Positions 17,633-26,518 of a DNA stretch of 47,154 nt are shown piece by piece. The DNA comes from JBBQHM01 sp038323965 (GTDB taxonomy: Bacteria > Verrucomicrobiota > Verrucomicrobiia > Chthoniobacterales > UBA10450). The notes under the pieces were generated by a model. It worked only from the letters and a program-made list of their open reading frames with translations, had not been told where the DNA came from and made no database searches. Numbering within the stretch: position 1 is the first letter of the stretch; every line of letters begins with the position of its first letter. Where the stretch lies: NCBI GenBank assembly GCA_038323965.1, contig JBBQHM010000005.1, forward strand, positions 1 through 47,154. The letters are read 5' to 3'. The position numbers were made by a program, and so were the translations under genes.

Positions 17633-18580
17633 ATGGATGATCCGGTGATTTCGCTCCGCGAGCTGACCAAAAGCTACGGCCAATTCCAGGCGCTCAGCAG
17701 AGTGACATTTGATATTCCGCGCGGGACGATCTTCGGGTTCCTCGGGGCGAATGGCGCCGGCAAGACGACAACCATCCGGATGCTTTGCGGACTTTCGCGG
17801 CCGACGTCGGGTCGCGCGACGATCCTGGGCAAGGATGTCTGGCGTCAACGACATGCGGTCCGGCAATCATTCGGCTACGTCGCGCAACGCTTCAGTTTGT
17901 ACCGGGATCTGACTGTCTCAGAAAATTTGCGATTCTTCGGCGGTGCCTATCGCATGCCGCGGCGCCGGATCGAAGAGCGCGTCGAACAGCTTCTCGCGCT
18001 CACCGATTTACAGGAAAAAGCGGATGCGACGGCCGCGAATTTGTCGGGCGGAATGCGGCAACTCCTGGCGGTCGGCTGCGCACTGATTCACGACCCGCCG
18101 ATTCTTTTTCTGGACGAACCAACCGCGGGCCTCGATCCGGTGCATCGCCAGCAAATGTGGAATCTTCTCTACGATCTCAGCAGCGCGGGTATCACGATTT
18201 TTGTCACTACGCATTACATGGACGAAGCGGAACGCTGCACCGAAGTCGGCTTCCTCGCGCACGGCAAACTGCTCGCGCAAGCGCCGCCGCGGGAATTGAT
18301 CCGCACTTTTCGGACGCGCGTCCTCGAGCTTGAAGTGGAACCCGCGATGCGCGCGCTCATCGAGCTGCGGCAAGCGCCCGGGGTGCTGGGCGTTTCGTTG
18401 CGGAGCGGGCGGATTCGGATTTATTCGGCGGAGCCGGAAGCCCTCATTGATCGCTGGCACGAGTCGTGGCCGTACCCGGAGCTTAAATTGACCAGCGATC
18501 ACTGGAGCGAGCCGGATATGGAAGACGTTTTTACCGCGTATTCGCAGGGCTACGACGGCGTTCTGAAGGAGCACAAATGA
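17633..18580 (+). CDS. ABC transporter ATP-binding protein (ABC-2 type exporter)
   Basis: 315 aa from ATG 17633. Walker A GANGAGKTT near residue 39, ABC signature LSGGMRQ near 137, Walker B ILFLDEPTAG near 158, and the H-loop histidine in FVTTHYMDEAERC. It belongs to the drug/polysaccharide-exporter (CcmA/YhhJ-partner) group. The C-terminal 80 residues form the usual small accessory domain. It energises the permease encoded next, with which it overlaps by ATGA. A longer reading from 17597 is in frame but unlikely. Confidence 0.94.
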   Translation: MDDPVISLRELTKSYGQFQALSRVTFDIPRGTIFGFLGANGAGKTTTIRMLCGLSRPTSGRATILGKDVWRQRHAVRQSFGYVAQRFSLYRDLTVSENLRFFGGAYRMPRRRIEERVEQLLALTDLQEKADATAANLSGGMRQLLAVGCALIHDPPILFLDEPTAGLDPVHRQQMWNLLYDLSSAGITIFVTTHYMDEAERCTEVGFLAHGKLLAQAPPRELIRTFRTRVLELEVEPAMRALIELRQAPGVLGVSLRSGRIRIYSAEPEALIDRWHESWPYPELKLTSDHWSEPDMEDVFTAYSQGYDGVLKEHK

Positions 18581-19764
18581 TCAGCCGTAATTCGTTCGGT
18601 GCGATCGCCAGCGTCGCTTACAAGGAATTCCTGCACATCGTCCGCGACCGTCGCGTGCTCGCGTTGCTTATCGTGTTGCCTCCGGTGTTCACGTTGATAT
18701 TCGGTCACGCCTTTGAAGTTGGAGAAATGACGGATGCGCCAGCGCTCCTGATTAATCGCGATGGAACACCGCAGGCCAGTGCATTCATCGATGTGCTCCT
18801 AAAAAGCAAGACGTTCGCCTGGCAGCAACAGCCGAAGACGACGACCGAGACGGATCTGCTGGGCCACGGGGTGAGGGCCGCTCTTGCCATACCAGCGGGG
18901 TGGGGACAGAGCCTGGAGAACGGCGCGCCGATGAAGCTGCAGCTTTACGTCGATGGCGCGGATTCGAATACCCAATCGCAACTCGAGGGCAGCATTCAGC
19001 AGAGCCTCGGGGATTTTCAGGTCAAACAACGCGACCGGATGATCGAAGGATTGCCGATCGAAGTTTTCGATCTCGCAGAAAAATTACCGGCGGGCATCCG
19101 GAAACAATTCGTCTCCTCGATGGAGCCGTGGGGCATTGAAAGCAAGATTCTCTACAATCCGGAAACGCGTTTCATCGAATACGTGGTGCCGGGCGTGATT
19201 GGCCTCATCCTCCAGCTCATCACGGTAACTCTGATGGCCTGCACCATTGCGCGCGAACGGGAGTCGGGAACGCTGTATCAGCTCATGGTCACGTCATTGC
19301 GCCGGAGTGAGATTGTCATCGGGAAAATCCTGCCTTACCTCGCGATTTCGATCGTTCTCATCACGATGATTATTGTCCTCACCGGCTGGCATTTTCACGT
19401 GCGCTTTCACAATTGGCCGGCGCTTTCCGCGATCTGTTTTCTCTTCCTTTTGTGTTCGCTCGGGCTCGGCCTGTTGATCTCGACTTTTTCGAGAACCCAG
19501 ACGCAGGCGATCCAATTCTCGGTTTTTTTCCTGCTGCCGGTCTTCGTTCTGTCAGGCGCATTCGCTCCAATCGAACAACTTCCCGGCGCGATCCGATATG
19601 TTTCAGAGATTTTTCCGCTCACGCATTTCTGTCGCGCGTTTCGACTGGTGAATCTCTACCGCGCGGACTGGCATTTTTACGCTGGCGATCTGGTCGTCCT
19701 TTTCGCGGGAGCGGTGATTACGTTCGTCGGCGCCGGGCTTTTGCTGCGGCGGATCGAGCAATGA
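18577..19764 (+). CDS. ABC-2 type transporter permease
   Basis: 395 aa. One N-terminal TM helix (VLALLIVLPPVFTLIFG), a periplasmic domain of about 140 residues, then five TM helices from residue 200 with the ABC-2 signature around ARERESGTLYQLMVT and FSRTQTQAIQFS. This is the YbhS/YhhJ topology, typical for exporters of drugs or envelope lipids. It is coupled to the ATPase upstream and to the exported SCP2 protein downstream (ATGA at both ends), so the three products very likely act together. Confidence 0.93.
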   Translation: MISRNSFGAIASVAYKEFLHIVRDRRVLALLIVLPPVFTLIFGHAFEVGEMTDAPALLINRDGTPQASAFIDVLLKSKTFAWQQQPKTTTETDLLGHGVRAALAIPAGWGQSLENGAPMKLQLYVDGADSNTQSQLEGSIQQSLGDFQVKQRDRMIEGLPIEVFDLAEKLPAGIRKQFVSSMEPWGIESKILYNPETRFIEYVVPGVIGLILQLITVTLMACTIARERESGTLYQLMVTSLRRSEIVIGKILPYLAISIVLITMIIVLTGWHFHVRFHNWPALSAICFLFLLCSLGLGLLISTFSRTQTQAIQFSVFFLLPVFVLSGAFAPIEQLPGAIRYVSEIFPLTHFCRAFRLVNLYRADWHFYAGDLVVLFAGAVITFVGAGLLLRRIEQ

Positions 19765-20138
19765 AACAGCTGTTGGTTTTCGCGGCGTTCTTCGTCGCGG
19801 CGGTTGCTGTCGCGCAGGATAACGTCCGGCCGCAGGAAGTGTTCGACGGCATGCGGGAAAGTTTTCGCGCCGATCGCGCCAGCGGGATTACGGCGCGCTA
19901 CCAGTTCGATCTCGGCGGCCCGGAAGGCGGGCATTGGCGGATCGAAGTGAAAGACGGTACCTGCCGCGTCGAGCGCGGCGAGATCGAGCGGCCTGACGTC
20001 ACCTTCATCGCGAGCGATAAGGACTGGGTCGCACTTTCCAACGGCAAACTCTCGGGCACGTGGGCCACGATCACCGGCCGGCTAAAAGTGCGCGGCGATC
20101 ACCGGCTCGCGCGCAAGCTCGACGAACTTTTCCCTTAG
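19761..20138 (+). CDS. Exported SCP2 (sterol-carrier) domain protein
   Basis: 125 aa from ATG 19761 inside the permease stop (ATGA). Residues 1-19 are a signal peptide (LLVFAAFFVAAVAVAQ). The rest is an SCP2 domain: GITARYQFDLGG, HWRIEVKDG, PDVTFIASDKDW, then LSGTWATITGRLKVRGD, the conserved hydrophobic tunnel segment. SCP2 domains bind lipids in a hydrophobic tunnel and are usually cytosolic in bacteria; a signal peptide implies a periplasmic lipid chaperone for the ABC exporter. This is inference. The C-terminal TAG interlocks with the stop of DUF6268 copy B. Confidence 0.85.
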   Translation: MKQLLVFAAFFVAAVAVAQDNVRPQEVFDGMRESFRADRASGITARYQFDLGGPEGGHWRIEVKDGTCRVERGEIERPDVTFIASDKDWVALSNGKLSGTWATITGRLKVRGDHRLARKLDELFP

Positions 20139-21031
20139 AACTTCGCGCTCAGCATGGCGCGGACATACGGCGCGCTTTCCGAGTCGAATTTCTGGTCGGC
20201 GCGATGAAAATCGAACTGCCGCTTAAGCGCGTAACCCGCGCCGAGATCAACCGTGAAATTATTCGTAATCTTGTAGTCGAGCCCAACTCCGGCGCGATAT
20301 TCACTGTAATCAACCTGCGCCCCATCAAGCGGCCGGCGGGTCCCGGTTGTATCCGTGCGGAATGAGCCGCCGACGAGCTGTCCGCCAGCCCAAAGGTCGA
20401 GACGCTTATTAGGCGAGTAGACCACGCGCGGTTCCGGTAGCATCGCATAAACGCTCCACTGCGAATTTGGTCTCCAGAGCAATCCGACGAACGGGATTAC
20501 CGGATAGCGACCGCGCAGGAACGCGACATTAGCGCCGGTGAGCAGGTAGAGATGGTCCGGTTGTAATATCCAAATGCGCGCCGCGGTAATTGGCACATCA
20601 AACGAACTGCCATCGAAATCGTTCTCGGTATAGAAGCCGGGACGAAACTCGATAAACGCGCCCACATCTTCGCCGTGCATGTAATCGATGCCGATCACGC
20701 CCGCCGCGCTCTGCAGTTGATCAGGCAGCCGCCCGATTTTATCTCCGCCGAAATCGAAGCGCTGATACGCCACGCCAGCATGCAGGTAGAGGTTCCCATT
20801 CAGGTGAAAGCGATGGGCGTAATCGAAGCTAAAATCGAAGGCGTCCTGCTGGCCGAGATCGTGGTTCCGGCTGATCTCACTTTCGAAGACGTAAGATCCC
20901 TGGATGTGAAAAAGATCGATCGACACCGGCGGCAGCTCTTCTGAGGTGGTGGTGATTGTTTGTGCGGGGCCTGCGAAAGCCGAGGTAGCAACGACGCAAA
21001 AGCAGGTAAAAAGGGAGGCGATTCTCTTCAT
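20135..21031 (-). CDS. DUF6268-type outer-membrane beta-barrel protein (copy B)
   Basis: 298 aa from ATG 21031, with a signal peptide (IASLFTCFCVVATSAFAGP). It is a beta-rich barrel ending in aromatic F (MLSAKF). Segments RYPVIPFVGLLWRPNSQW, PNKRLDLWAGGQLVGGSFR and YSEYRAGVGLDYKI match copy A at 15730-16599, establishing paralogy. Unlike copy A it is not coupled to the secreted protein; it follows the UPF0173 hydrolase gene by 52 bp. The two copies bracket the ABC exporter/SCP2 operon. Confidence 0.85.
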   Translation of the reverse strand: MKRIASLFTCFCVVATSAFAGPAQTITTTSEELPPVSIDLFHIQGSYVFESEISRNHDLGQQDAFDFSFDYAHRFHLNGNLYLHAGVAYQRFDFGGDKIGRLPDQLQSAAGVIGIDYMHGEDVGAFIEFRPGFYTENDFDGSSFDVPITAARIWILQPDHLYLLTGANVAFLRGRYPVIPFVGLLWRPNSQWSVYAMLPEPRVVYSPNKRLDLWAGGQLVGGSFRTDTTGTRRPLDGAQVDYSEYRAGVGLDYKITNNFTVDLGAGYALKRQFDFHRADQKFDSESAPYVRAMLSAKF

Positions 21032-21083
21032 GATGATTATCCGTTGTAAGCGATTCGTGAGCCGAGCACAACGCGGATTCGTT

Positions 21084-21827
21084 TTAGAGGTCGATCGTTT
21101 CGTTGGGCTGCAGCGTTCGTAGCGTGGCGGTCGCGCCACGTTCTTTCATTTCCGCCTCGAGCTGATCGGGTGTTCCCGTGAGCGGCGGGAACGAGGCAAA
21201 GTGAATCGGGATCACAAATCGCGGCTTCACCAGTTCGATCGCGTCGGCGGCCCGGCGCGGTCCCATCGTGAAATGGCCACCCATACAGACGAGCATGTAA
21301 TCGACCTTGTGATAGCGAGCCACCAGCTGCATGTCGGTGAAAATGTCGGTATCGCCGGTGTGGTAAAGCGTCGGCCCATCCTTGATCGCGAGCACGATCC
21401 CGCTCGGCGTTCCGCCGTAAACCGGAGGCGTTTTGTCGTACTTCATCACCGCGGTGCCGTGCCAGGCGGGGACGAAGGTTGCGGTCGCTTCGCCGCCGAG
21501 CAGGGGTACGTCGCCGCCGAAATGTCCGACGCATTCGCTGTCGGCAAGTTCGGACGGATAGCCGAGAACCGTCCTCATCGCGGCGGCGAGGTCGAAGGTA
21601 GCGACGAGTTTAGCCTTCGTACGCTTCGCAATTTCGACGGCATCGCCGACGTGGTCGAAGTGTCCGTGGGTGACGCAGATCAAATCGGCGCGATCGATTT
21701 TCGCCAGGATCTCTTTCCCGTTTTCAAGCCGCGGATTTGTGATCCACGGATCGATAAAGATGATTTTGCCGGAAGGCGTAACGAGTTTGAAAGCGGAGTG
21801 GCCGTAATAAGTGAGCGTGGTTGCCAT
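21084..21827 (-). CDS. UPF0173 family metal-dependent hydrolase (MBL fold)
   Basis: 247 aa from ATG 21827; the extended frame upstream overlaps the divergent glycosylase gene. Zn ligands are seen in VTHGHFDHVGD near residue 57, PAWHGT, YHTGDTDIF and the final PIHFASFP. This matches the UPF0173/YtkL-type group, whose substrate is not known. It is upstream of and probably co-transcribed with DUF6268 copy B. Confidence 0.92.
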   Translation of the reverse strand: MATTLTYYGHSAFKLVTPSGKIIFIDPWITNPRLENGKEILAKIDRADLICVTHGHFDHVGDAVEIAKRTKAKLVATFDLAAAMRTVLGYPSELADSECVGHFGGDVPLLGGEATATFVPAWHGTAVMKYDKTPPVYGGTPSGIVLAIKDGPTLYHTGDTDIFTDMQLVARYHKVDYMLVCMGGHFTMGPRRAADAIELVKPRFVIPIHFASFPPLTGTPDQLEAEMKERGATATLRTLQPNETIDL

Positions 21828-21901
21828 GCCGGACAGGAAATCGAAAGCTGCGCGCGAGCAAAGGTTTTGTTCCGCGACCCGCGATCCGCTAGCGTCGCGC
21901 C

Positions 21902-22525
21902 GTGTCCGATGACGCGCATAAACATTTAGCGACGAGCGATCCGCGCTTCGCGGAGTTGATCGCACGTTCACGGCGCTACGAACCTAAGAAAAAGCGCGGC
22001 TTGCGTCCGTTTGATTCGCTGGCCGAATCCATCGTTTACCAACAGCTCAGCGGGAAGGCGGCGGCAACGATCTGGCGGCGCGTCCGCGAGATATTCGGCA
22101 GCCCGAAGTTTCTCGACCCTGAAAAAGTAATCGCAACCCGGGACGAAGTTCTGCGCGGGGCCGGGCTGTCCGGAAATAAAACCATCGCGCTGAAGGATCT
22201 GGCCGCGAAAACGCTGCAAGGAATTGTGCCCGAGTCGCGGGCACTTGCGCGCATGACGGACGAAGAAATTATCGCGCGCCTGACGCAGGTTCGCGGCATT
22301 GGCCGGTGGACGGTGGAGATGATGTTGCTGTTCGATCTCGGGCGGCCCGACGTCTGGCCCGTGAACGATCTCGGGGTGCAAAAGGGACTGATGAAGACCT
22401 TCAGAAAACGCCAGCTGCCGACTCCGAAGCAGATGATGAAGCTTGGGAAAAAGTGGAAGCCGTACCGGTCCGCCGCCGCCTGGTATTTCTGGCGTGCGCT
22501 TGATCAGCCAAATCGGCACGATTAA
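21902..22525 (+). CDS. DNA-3-methyladenine glycosylase II (AlkA-type, HhH-GPD)
   Basis: Base-excision repair of alkylated purines. 207 aa from GTG 21902. It has the HhH-GPD core: SIVYQQLSGKAA, the hairpin VRGIGRWTVEMML and the catalytic Asp in WPVNDLGV (about D156). The N-terminal domain of E. coli AlkA is missing, as in the short AlkA/MAG1 class. The start codon lies 74 bp from the divergent UPF0173 start. Confidence 0.93.
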   Translation: MSDDAHKHLATSDPRFAELIARSRRYEPKKKRGLRPFDSLAESIVYQQLSGKAAATIWRRVREIFGSPKFLDPEKVIATRDEVLRGAGLSGNKTIALKDLAAKTLQGIVPESRALARMTDEEIIARLTQVRGIGRWTVEMMLLFDLGRPDVWPVNDLGVQKGLMKTFRKRQLPTPKQMMKLGKKWKPYRSAAAWYFWRALDQPNRHD

Positions 22526-22575
22526 CGGTGCGGGCGGCGATTGACTTCGCGTCGGCGGCTGCCTAAAACGCGGGC

Positions 22576-23430
22576 ATGCGAACGATTCACATCTCGCGCG
22601 CAGGCGCACAGCTTGGGACTTTTAGCGACGATGAAGTCCGCGCCGGTCTCGCTGCCGGACGATTCTTACCGGCGGATTTCGCCTGGACGGAGGGGATGAC
22701 GGACTGGAAACCGCTCTCCGCATTCCCGGAATTCACGAGCGTCGCGGCAGCCCCCGGCATGATGCCGGCGCCTGACGACGCGCTGGCTTCGAGCGTTCGC
22801 TCCGGTTTGCCATGGGAAAACCGCGCCACCGGTAATTTCTTCAGCGCGTTTGCGGACACGTTGATGATGGTGCTCACCGGACCGACGCGCGCATTTAGCG
22901 TCATGCGACGCGAGGGCGGCATCGGTAACCCGCTGGCTTATGCGGTCATCGGCGGCAGCGCGGGTGCCATCGTTTCCGCGCTTTTCTCGATGGGACTGCA
23001 ATCGCTCGGTCTTTTTGCGAATCAGCAGAACGCGGTAAAAATGATGGCAGGACTTGGGGTTGGCTCAGTTGTTCTCATCATCCTGATGCCGTTATTAGTG
23101 ACGATCGGGACCTTCATCGGATCAGCTATTGTGCACCTTTGCCTGATGATTGTCGGTGGCGCGAACCAGTCGTTCGAAACAACATTCCGCGTGATGGCCT
23201 TTACGCATGGGTCAACTGGCGTGGTGCAAATGATCCCGCTTTGTGGCGGACTAATCGCGGGAATCTGGGGGCTGATCGTTAGCTGCATCGGCCTGGCCCG
23301 TGCGCACGATACTTCCGTGGGTAAAGCGATCTTCGCGATTTTGCTGCCGGGAATTATTTGCTGCGGGACGATCTTCATTCTGATCGTCTTCTTCGGCGTC
23401 GGCGCAGCGATGTTGCACCACAACCAGTAA
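22576..23430 (+). CDS. GYF_2 / Yip1-domain membrane protein
   Basis: 284 aa. Residues 1-50 form a GYF_2 domain (ISRAGAQLGTFSDDEV and WTEGMTDWKPLSAF). After a linker, a Yip1-like membrane domain with about five TM segments runs from residue 110 to the end (PLAYAVIGGSAGAIVSALF, QMIPLCGGLIAGIWGLIVS). The architecture is common in Verrucomicrobiota and Planctomycetota; function unknown, possibly membrane organisation. It abuts the DUF2752 gene with no gap. Confidence 0.88.
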   Translation: MRTIHISRAGAQLGTFSDDEVRAGLAAGRFLPADFAWTEGMTDWKPLSAFPEFTSVAAAPGMMPAPDDALASSVRSGLPWENRATGNFFSAFADTLMMVLTGPTRAFSVMRREGGIGNPLAYAVIGGSAGAIVSALFSMGLQSLGLFANQQNAVKMMAGLGVGSVVLIILMPLLVTIGTFIGSAIVHLCLMIVGGANQSFETTFRVMAFTHGSTGVVQMIPLCGGLIAGIWGLIVSCIGLARAHDTSVGKAIFAILLPGIICCGTIFILIVFFGVGAAMLHHNQ

Positions 23431-23853
23431 TTGTCGGTGCGCATTTATCGTCGACCGCTCGCACCTGGCGAGATCGATCACGAGATGGTTTGGCTATCGG
23501 TCACAATCGGCGCCGCCGTCCTGGTGTTGTTTTGGCGCAGCGCCGGGCTGCCATGGCCGCAATGCATTTTTCATCACGTCACGGGCGAACCTTGCCTGAC
23601 GTGCGGCGCAACTCGCGCAGCGATCGCGCTGCTTCATGGAAATTTCCCGGCTGCCTTCGCGCTTAATCCACTGGCAACGTTCGCCATGCTCGCCGCGATC
23701 GCTTTTAACGTTTACGCGGCGATCGCGCTGGCCTGCCAGACAGGGCGGTTGCGATTTCTGATGAGTGTCCGGGCAAAATTCGTTTTGCGCATAGCAGTCG
23801 CCATCACCATGGCGGCGAACTGGCTTTATCTTGTCGAACGCGGTCTGGTTTAA
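23431..23853 (+). CDS. DUF2752 membrane protein
   Basis: 140 aa with three TM helices. The signature PCLTCGATRA near residue 51 is diagnostic of DUF2752. Start is TTG 23431 directly after the upstream TAA, or GTG 23437. Two conserved cysteines (C52, C55 region) suggest a metal site or disulfide. It pairs with the Yip1-type gene upstream, a frequent association for this family. The TAA stop interlocks with the convergent M23 peptidase stop (TTAA 23850-23853). Confidence 0.9.
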   Translation: MSVRIYRRPLAPGEIDHEMVWLSVTIGAAVLVLFWRSAGLPWPQCIFHHVTGEPCLTCGATRAAIALLHGNFPAAFALNPLATFAMLAAIAFNVYAAIALACQTGRLRFLMSVRAKFVLRIAVAITMAANWLYLVERGLV

Positions 23854-24590
23854 CGAACTCGCCGCGGTGTGCGACCGATATCGTCATCGGGTGCGCCGCG
23901 GTGTTGCGAAATGAAAGCCGTCGGATCCAACCAGCCGTCGGTGTTTTCACGATAGCCGGGCCCGATGAATGGCGTCGGAAATTTTCGCATCTCAAAATGG
24001 AGATGGGCGAAGTAACGGCCGCCGCCTGTTCCCACCGTCGCGATCCGTTCACCGCGTCGCACATCCTGGTGCGCGTGGACGAGGATGGTGTCGCAGTGCG
24101 CATAGTACGACTGAACGTATTTCCGTTCGCCGTTTTCCTCGATTGCATGCAGCACGATGACGACGTTTCCCCATCCCGGGCCACCTTCGCGCGCATATAA
24201 AACGTGACCATCGGCCACCGCGTAGATCGGATCCCCCAGATCGGAGTTTTCACCGCCAATGCCGTTGAGATCGTCACCGAGATGATTGTTCTCGGTAAAC
24301 GGTTGGGCGTTGTAAGCGAATGCACCGTTCTCGCTGCCGAGCGGGAAATCGAAACGTGCGGCCGTCGGCAATGCCGCTACCTCGATTGGGCGCGGGAGCT
24401 GAAATGCCGGACCAAGTTGCCGCGATCTTTCCACATCGACCCACCAACGGAAGCCGATCGTAATCGCAGCTGCGAACAGGAAAATTCCGAGCACTAGAAA
24501 CGCACTGGACTTGCCGCTCGCGGCCTTCCTCCTTACGGTCGCGGCATGCGAGTTCTCGTTACCGGCGGTGCGGGATTCATCGGCTCGCAT
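23850..24590 (-). CDS. M23 (LytM-type) metallopeptidase
   Basis: 246 aa. One N-terminal TM helix (FLVLGIFLFAAAITIGFRWW) anchors the protein, followed by a LytM domain. Zn ligands are in ENNHLGDDLNG (H..D) and the HxH motif FAHLHFEMR; YYAHCDTILVHAHQD carries a further conserved His. The probable activity is peptidoglycan cross-bridge endopeptidase or a LytM regulator. The ATG at 24590 makes the gene overlap the divergent epimerase start by 45 bp, so the true start may be further downstream. Confidence 0.9.
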   Translation of the reverse strand: MRADESRTAGNENSHAATVRRKAASGKSSAFLVLGIFLFAAAITIGFRWWVDVERSRQLGPAFQLPRPIEVAALPTAARFDFPLGSENGAFAYNAQPFTENNHLGDDLNGIGGENSDLGDPIYAVADGHVLYAREGGPGWGNVVIVLHAIEENGERKYVQSYYAHCDTILVHAHQDVRRGERIATVGTGGGRYFAHLHFEMRKFPTPFIGPGYRENTDGWLDPTAFISQHRGAPDDDIGRTPRRVR

Positions 24591-25505
24591 CTGGTAGAGA
24601 AGTTACTCGGGGATAATCACGAAGTTGGGATCCTCGATGATTTTAACGATTACTACGATCCCGAAATTAAGCGTCACAACATCCGCAAGGTCGCGGGAGA
24701 AGTGCCGATTCATCGTGTCGATATCCGCGACGCCAATGCGGTGCGTGATTTGTTTCATCGCGAAAGGTTCGATGCGATCGTGCATCTCGCGGCGCGCGCG
24801 GGAGTTCGTCCATCGATCGCGCAGCCGCAGCTCTACTACGATACCAACGTCAATGGGACGCTGCACTTGTTGGAAGCAGCGCGCGCGAAAGGGATTGAGC
24901 GATTTATTTTCGGGTCAAGTTCCTCAGTTTACGGGATGTCGACGCAAATACCGTTTTCGGAGAACCAACATCTCACGCAAACGATCAGTCCCTATGCCGC
25001 CAGCAAAATTGCTGGTGAATTCCTCTGCTCGACCTACTCGCATCTCTATCAAATGCGCGCCGTCGCGCTGCGTTTCTTCACTGTTTATGGCCCGCGCCAG
25101 CGGCCAGACCTTGCCATCCACCAGTTCACTCGGCGCATTTATAGCGGCCAGCCCATCGATCAATTCGGCGACGGTTCTACGCGCCGCGATTACACTTACG
25201 TGGATGATATTATCCAAGGCGTAACGGCGGCGCTGCAGTACGACGGTGCGATGTACGATGTCTTTAATCTGGGCGAAAACCAGACCGTGGAATTGCGCGA
25301 ATTGATTGCCGCGATCGAAGATTCGTTAGGAAAAAAAGCCACCATCAATCGGTTACCGGAGCAACCCGGCGACGTGCCGCTGACCTGCGCGGATATTTCG
25401 AAGGCACAGCGACTTCTTGGCTACAAGCCGACAACGAAATTGCGCGAAGGTTTGCCGAAATTTATCGAATGGTTTTTGCGAGTGCAGAAATCCGCTGCGG
25501 CGTGA
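24546..25505 (+). CDS. NAD-dependent sugar epimerase (UDP-glucuronate 4-epimerase type)
   Basis: 319 aa extended SDR. NAD-binding GGAGFIGSHL at residue 7, the catalytic S-S-S-V-Y and Y-A-A-S-K (SPYAASK) and a C-terminal YKPTTKLREGLPKFIEWF. The GSSSSVYG and TVYGPRQRPD motifs point to UDP-glucuronate or related epimerases. It supplies a sugar nucleotide for surface polysaccharide. Coupled by GTGA to a sulfotransferase, suggesting a sulfated, uronate-containing polymer. Confidence 0.92.
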   Translation: MRVLVTGGAGFIGSHLVEKLLGDNHEVGILDDFNDYYDPEIKRHNIRKVAGEVPIHRVDIRDANAVRDLFHRERFDAIVHLAARAGVRPSIAQPQLYYDTNVNGTLHLLEAARAKGIERFIFGSSSSVYGMSTQIPFSENQHLTQTISPYAASKIAGEFLCSTYSHLYQMRAVALRFFTVYGPRQRPDLAIHQFTRRIYSGQPIDQFGDGSTRRDYTYVDDIIQGVTAALQYDGAMYDVFNLGENQTVELRELIAAIEDSLGKKATINRLPEQPGDVPLTCADISKAQRLLGYKPTTKLREGLPKFIEWFLRVQKSAAA

Positions 25506-26515
25506 ACGGGGCTCTGCCTTTCGACCAGCGCGCCTGCTTCGTTGCGGGCCAGGCTAAATCCGGTACGACGCTTCTTGTTGCGCTGCTGGATGGACATCCC
25601 GAGTTGCTCGTCCTGCCGGAAGAAACGGCCTATTTCGCGACCGCGCTCACAAAGTACGCGCCGATGGGGCGCCGTGCGCAGTTCAACTACATCACGCAGC
25701 AATCGCTTTCGAACGTCCTGTTCGGTGGCGCGTGCAAATGGGGCAAGCGCGATTACTCGCATTTTCCGCGTGAGCGCTTTCTCTCGCTCTTTGCACAGAA
25801 AGCCTTCGACCCGTCATTCCCGGAAAAGGATTTGCTCGTCGCAATGGTTGAAGCGTATGCCGAGATCCTCGAGGTCAGGACGGATTCAGTAGCGCGGTGG
25901 GTGGAGAAAACGCCCGCCAACCGGAACTACATTCCCCAGATCGTCGCGCGATTTCCGCATGCCAAAGTTCTTGTTACGATGCGGGATCCGCGCGCTGCCC
26001 TGGCCGCGCAGATCGCCCTCGAAGGAACGCGGCAACTGGGAACGTTTTCCGTTTACTATGTCGTCGCGCACTGGCTGGCGACAGCCCGGCTGGCATTGCA
26101 AGCGGAGGCTGGCGAAATCCCGGCGCTCGTTATTCGCTACGAAGATCTCGTCTCCGATCCGGCTTCAGTGATGCGTCGCGTTTGCGCTCATCTCGAAATT
26201 TCCTACGCACCCAGCATTGTTCTTCATCCCACCAAGATCGGCCGGCAATGGGCCGGCAATTCCGCTGCCGAGACGCAATTCGACGCGATCAGCGCCGAGC
26301 CGGCCACGCGCTGGCAGCATGAACTTTCAGGGGATGAAATCGGCTGGGTGGAATGGCATTGCCGCGACTTGATGCCGCATTTCGGTTACGAACCTTCGCT
26401 GGCACGACGAAGCTGGTGGCGGCATTGGGCACACCCGATCCGCCGCGAACGACCATGGTTCTACGTGAAATCGCGGTATTACTCGGTCCGCGACGCTCTG
26501 AAATCACGCTTCTAA
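25502..26515 (+). CDS. Sulfotransferase family protein
   Basis: 337 aa from GTG 25502, overlapping the epimerase stop. The PAPS 5'-phosphosulfate loop reads GQAKSGTTLLVALLDGHPEL (K-S-G-T-T). The 3'-phosphate region follows at MRDPRAALAAQ and VIRYEDLVSDP. Likely sulfates a carbohydrate or other surface substrate. It is the last gene of the two-gene unit; a bulged stem-loop follows at 26555-26590. Confidence 0.92.
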   Translation: MNGALPFDQRACFVAGQAKSGTTLLVALLDGHPELLVLPEETAYFATALTKYAPMGRRAQFNYITQQSLSNVLFGGACKWGKRDYSHFPRERFLSLFAQKAFDPSFPEKDLLVAMVEAYAEILEVRTDSVARWVEKTPANRNYIPQIVARFPHAKVLVTMRDPRAALAAQIALEGTRQLGTFSVYYVVAHWLATARLALQAEAGEIPALVIRYEDLVSDPASVMRRVCAHLEISYAPSIVLHPTKIGRQWAGNSAAETQFDAISAEPATRWQHELSGDEIGWVEWHCRDLMPHFGYEPSLARRSWWRHWAHPIRRERPWFYVKSRYYSVRDALKSRF

Positions 26516-26518
26516 TCG

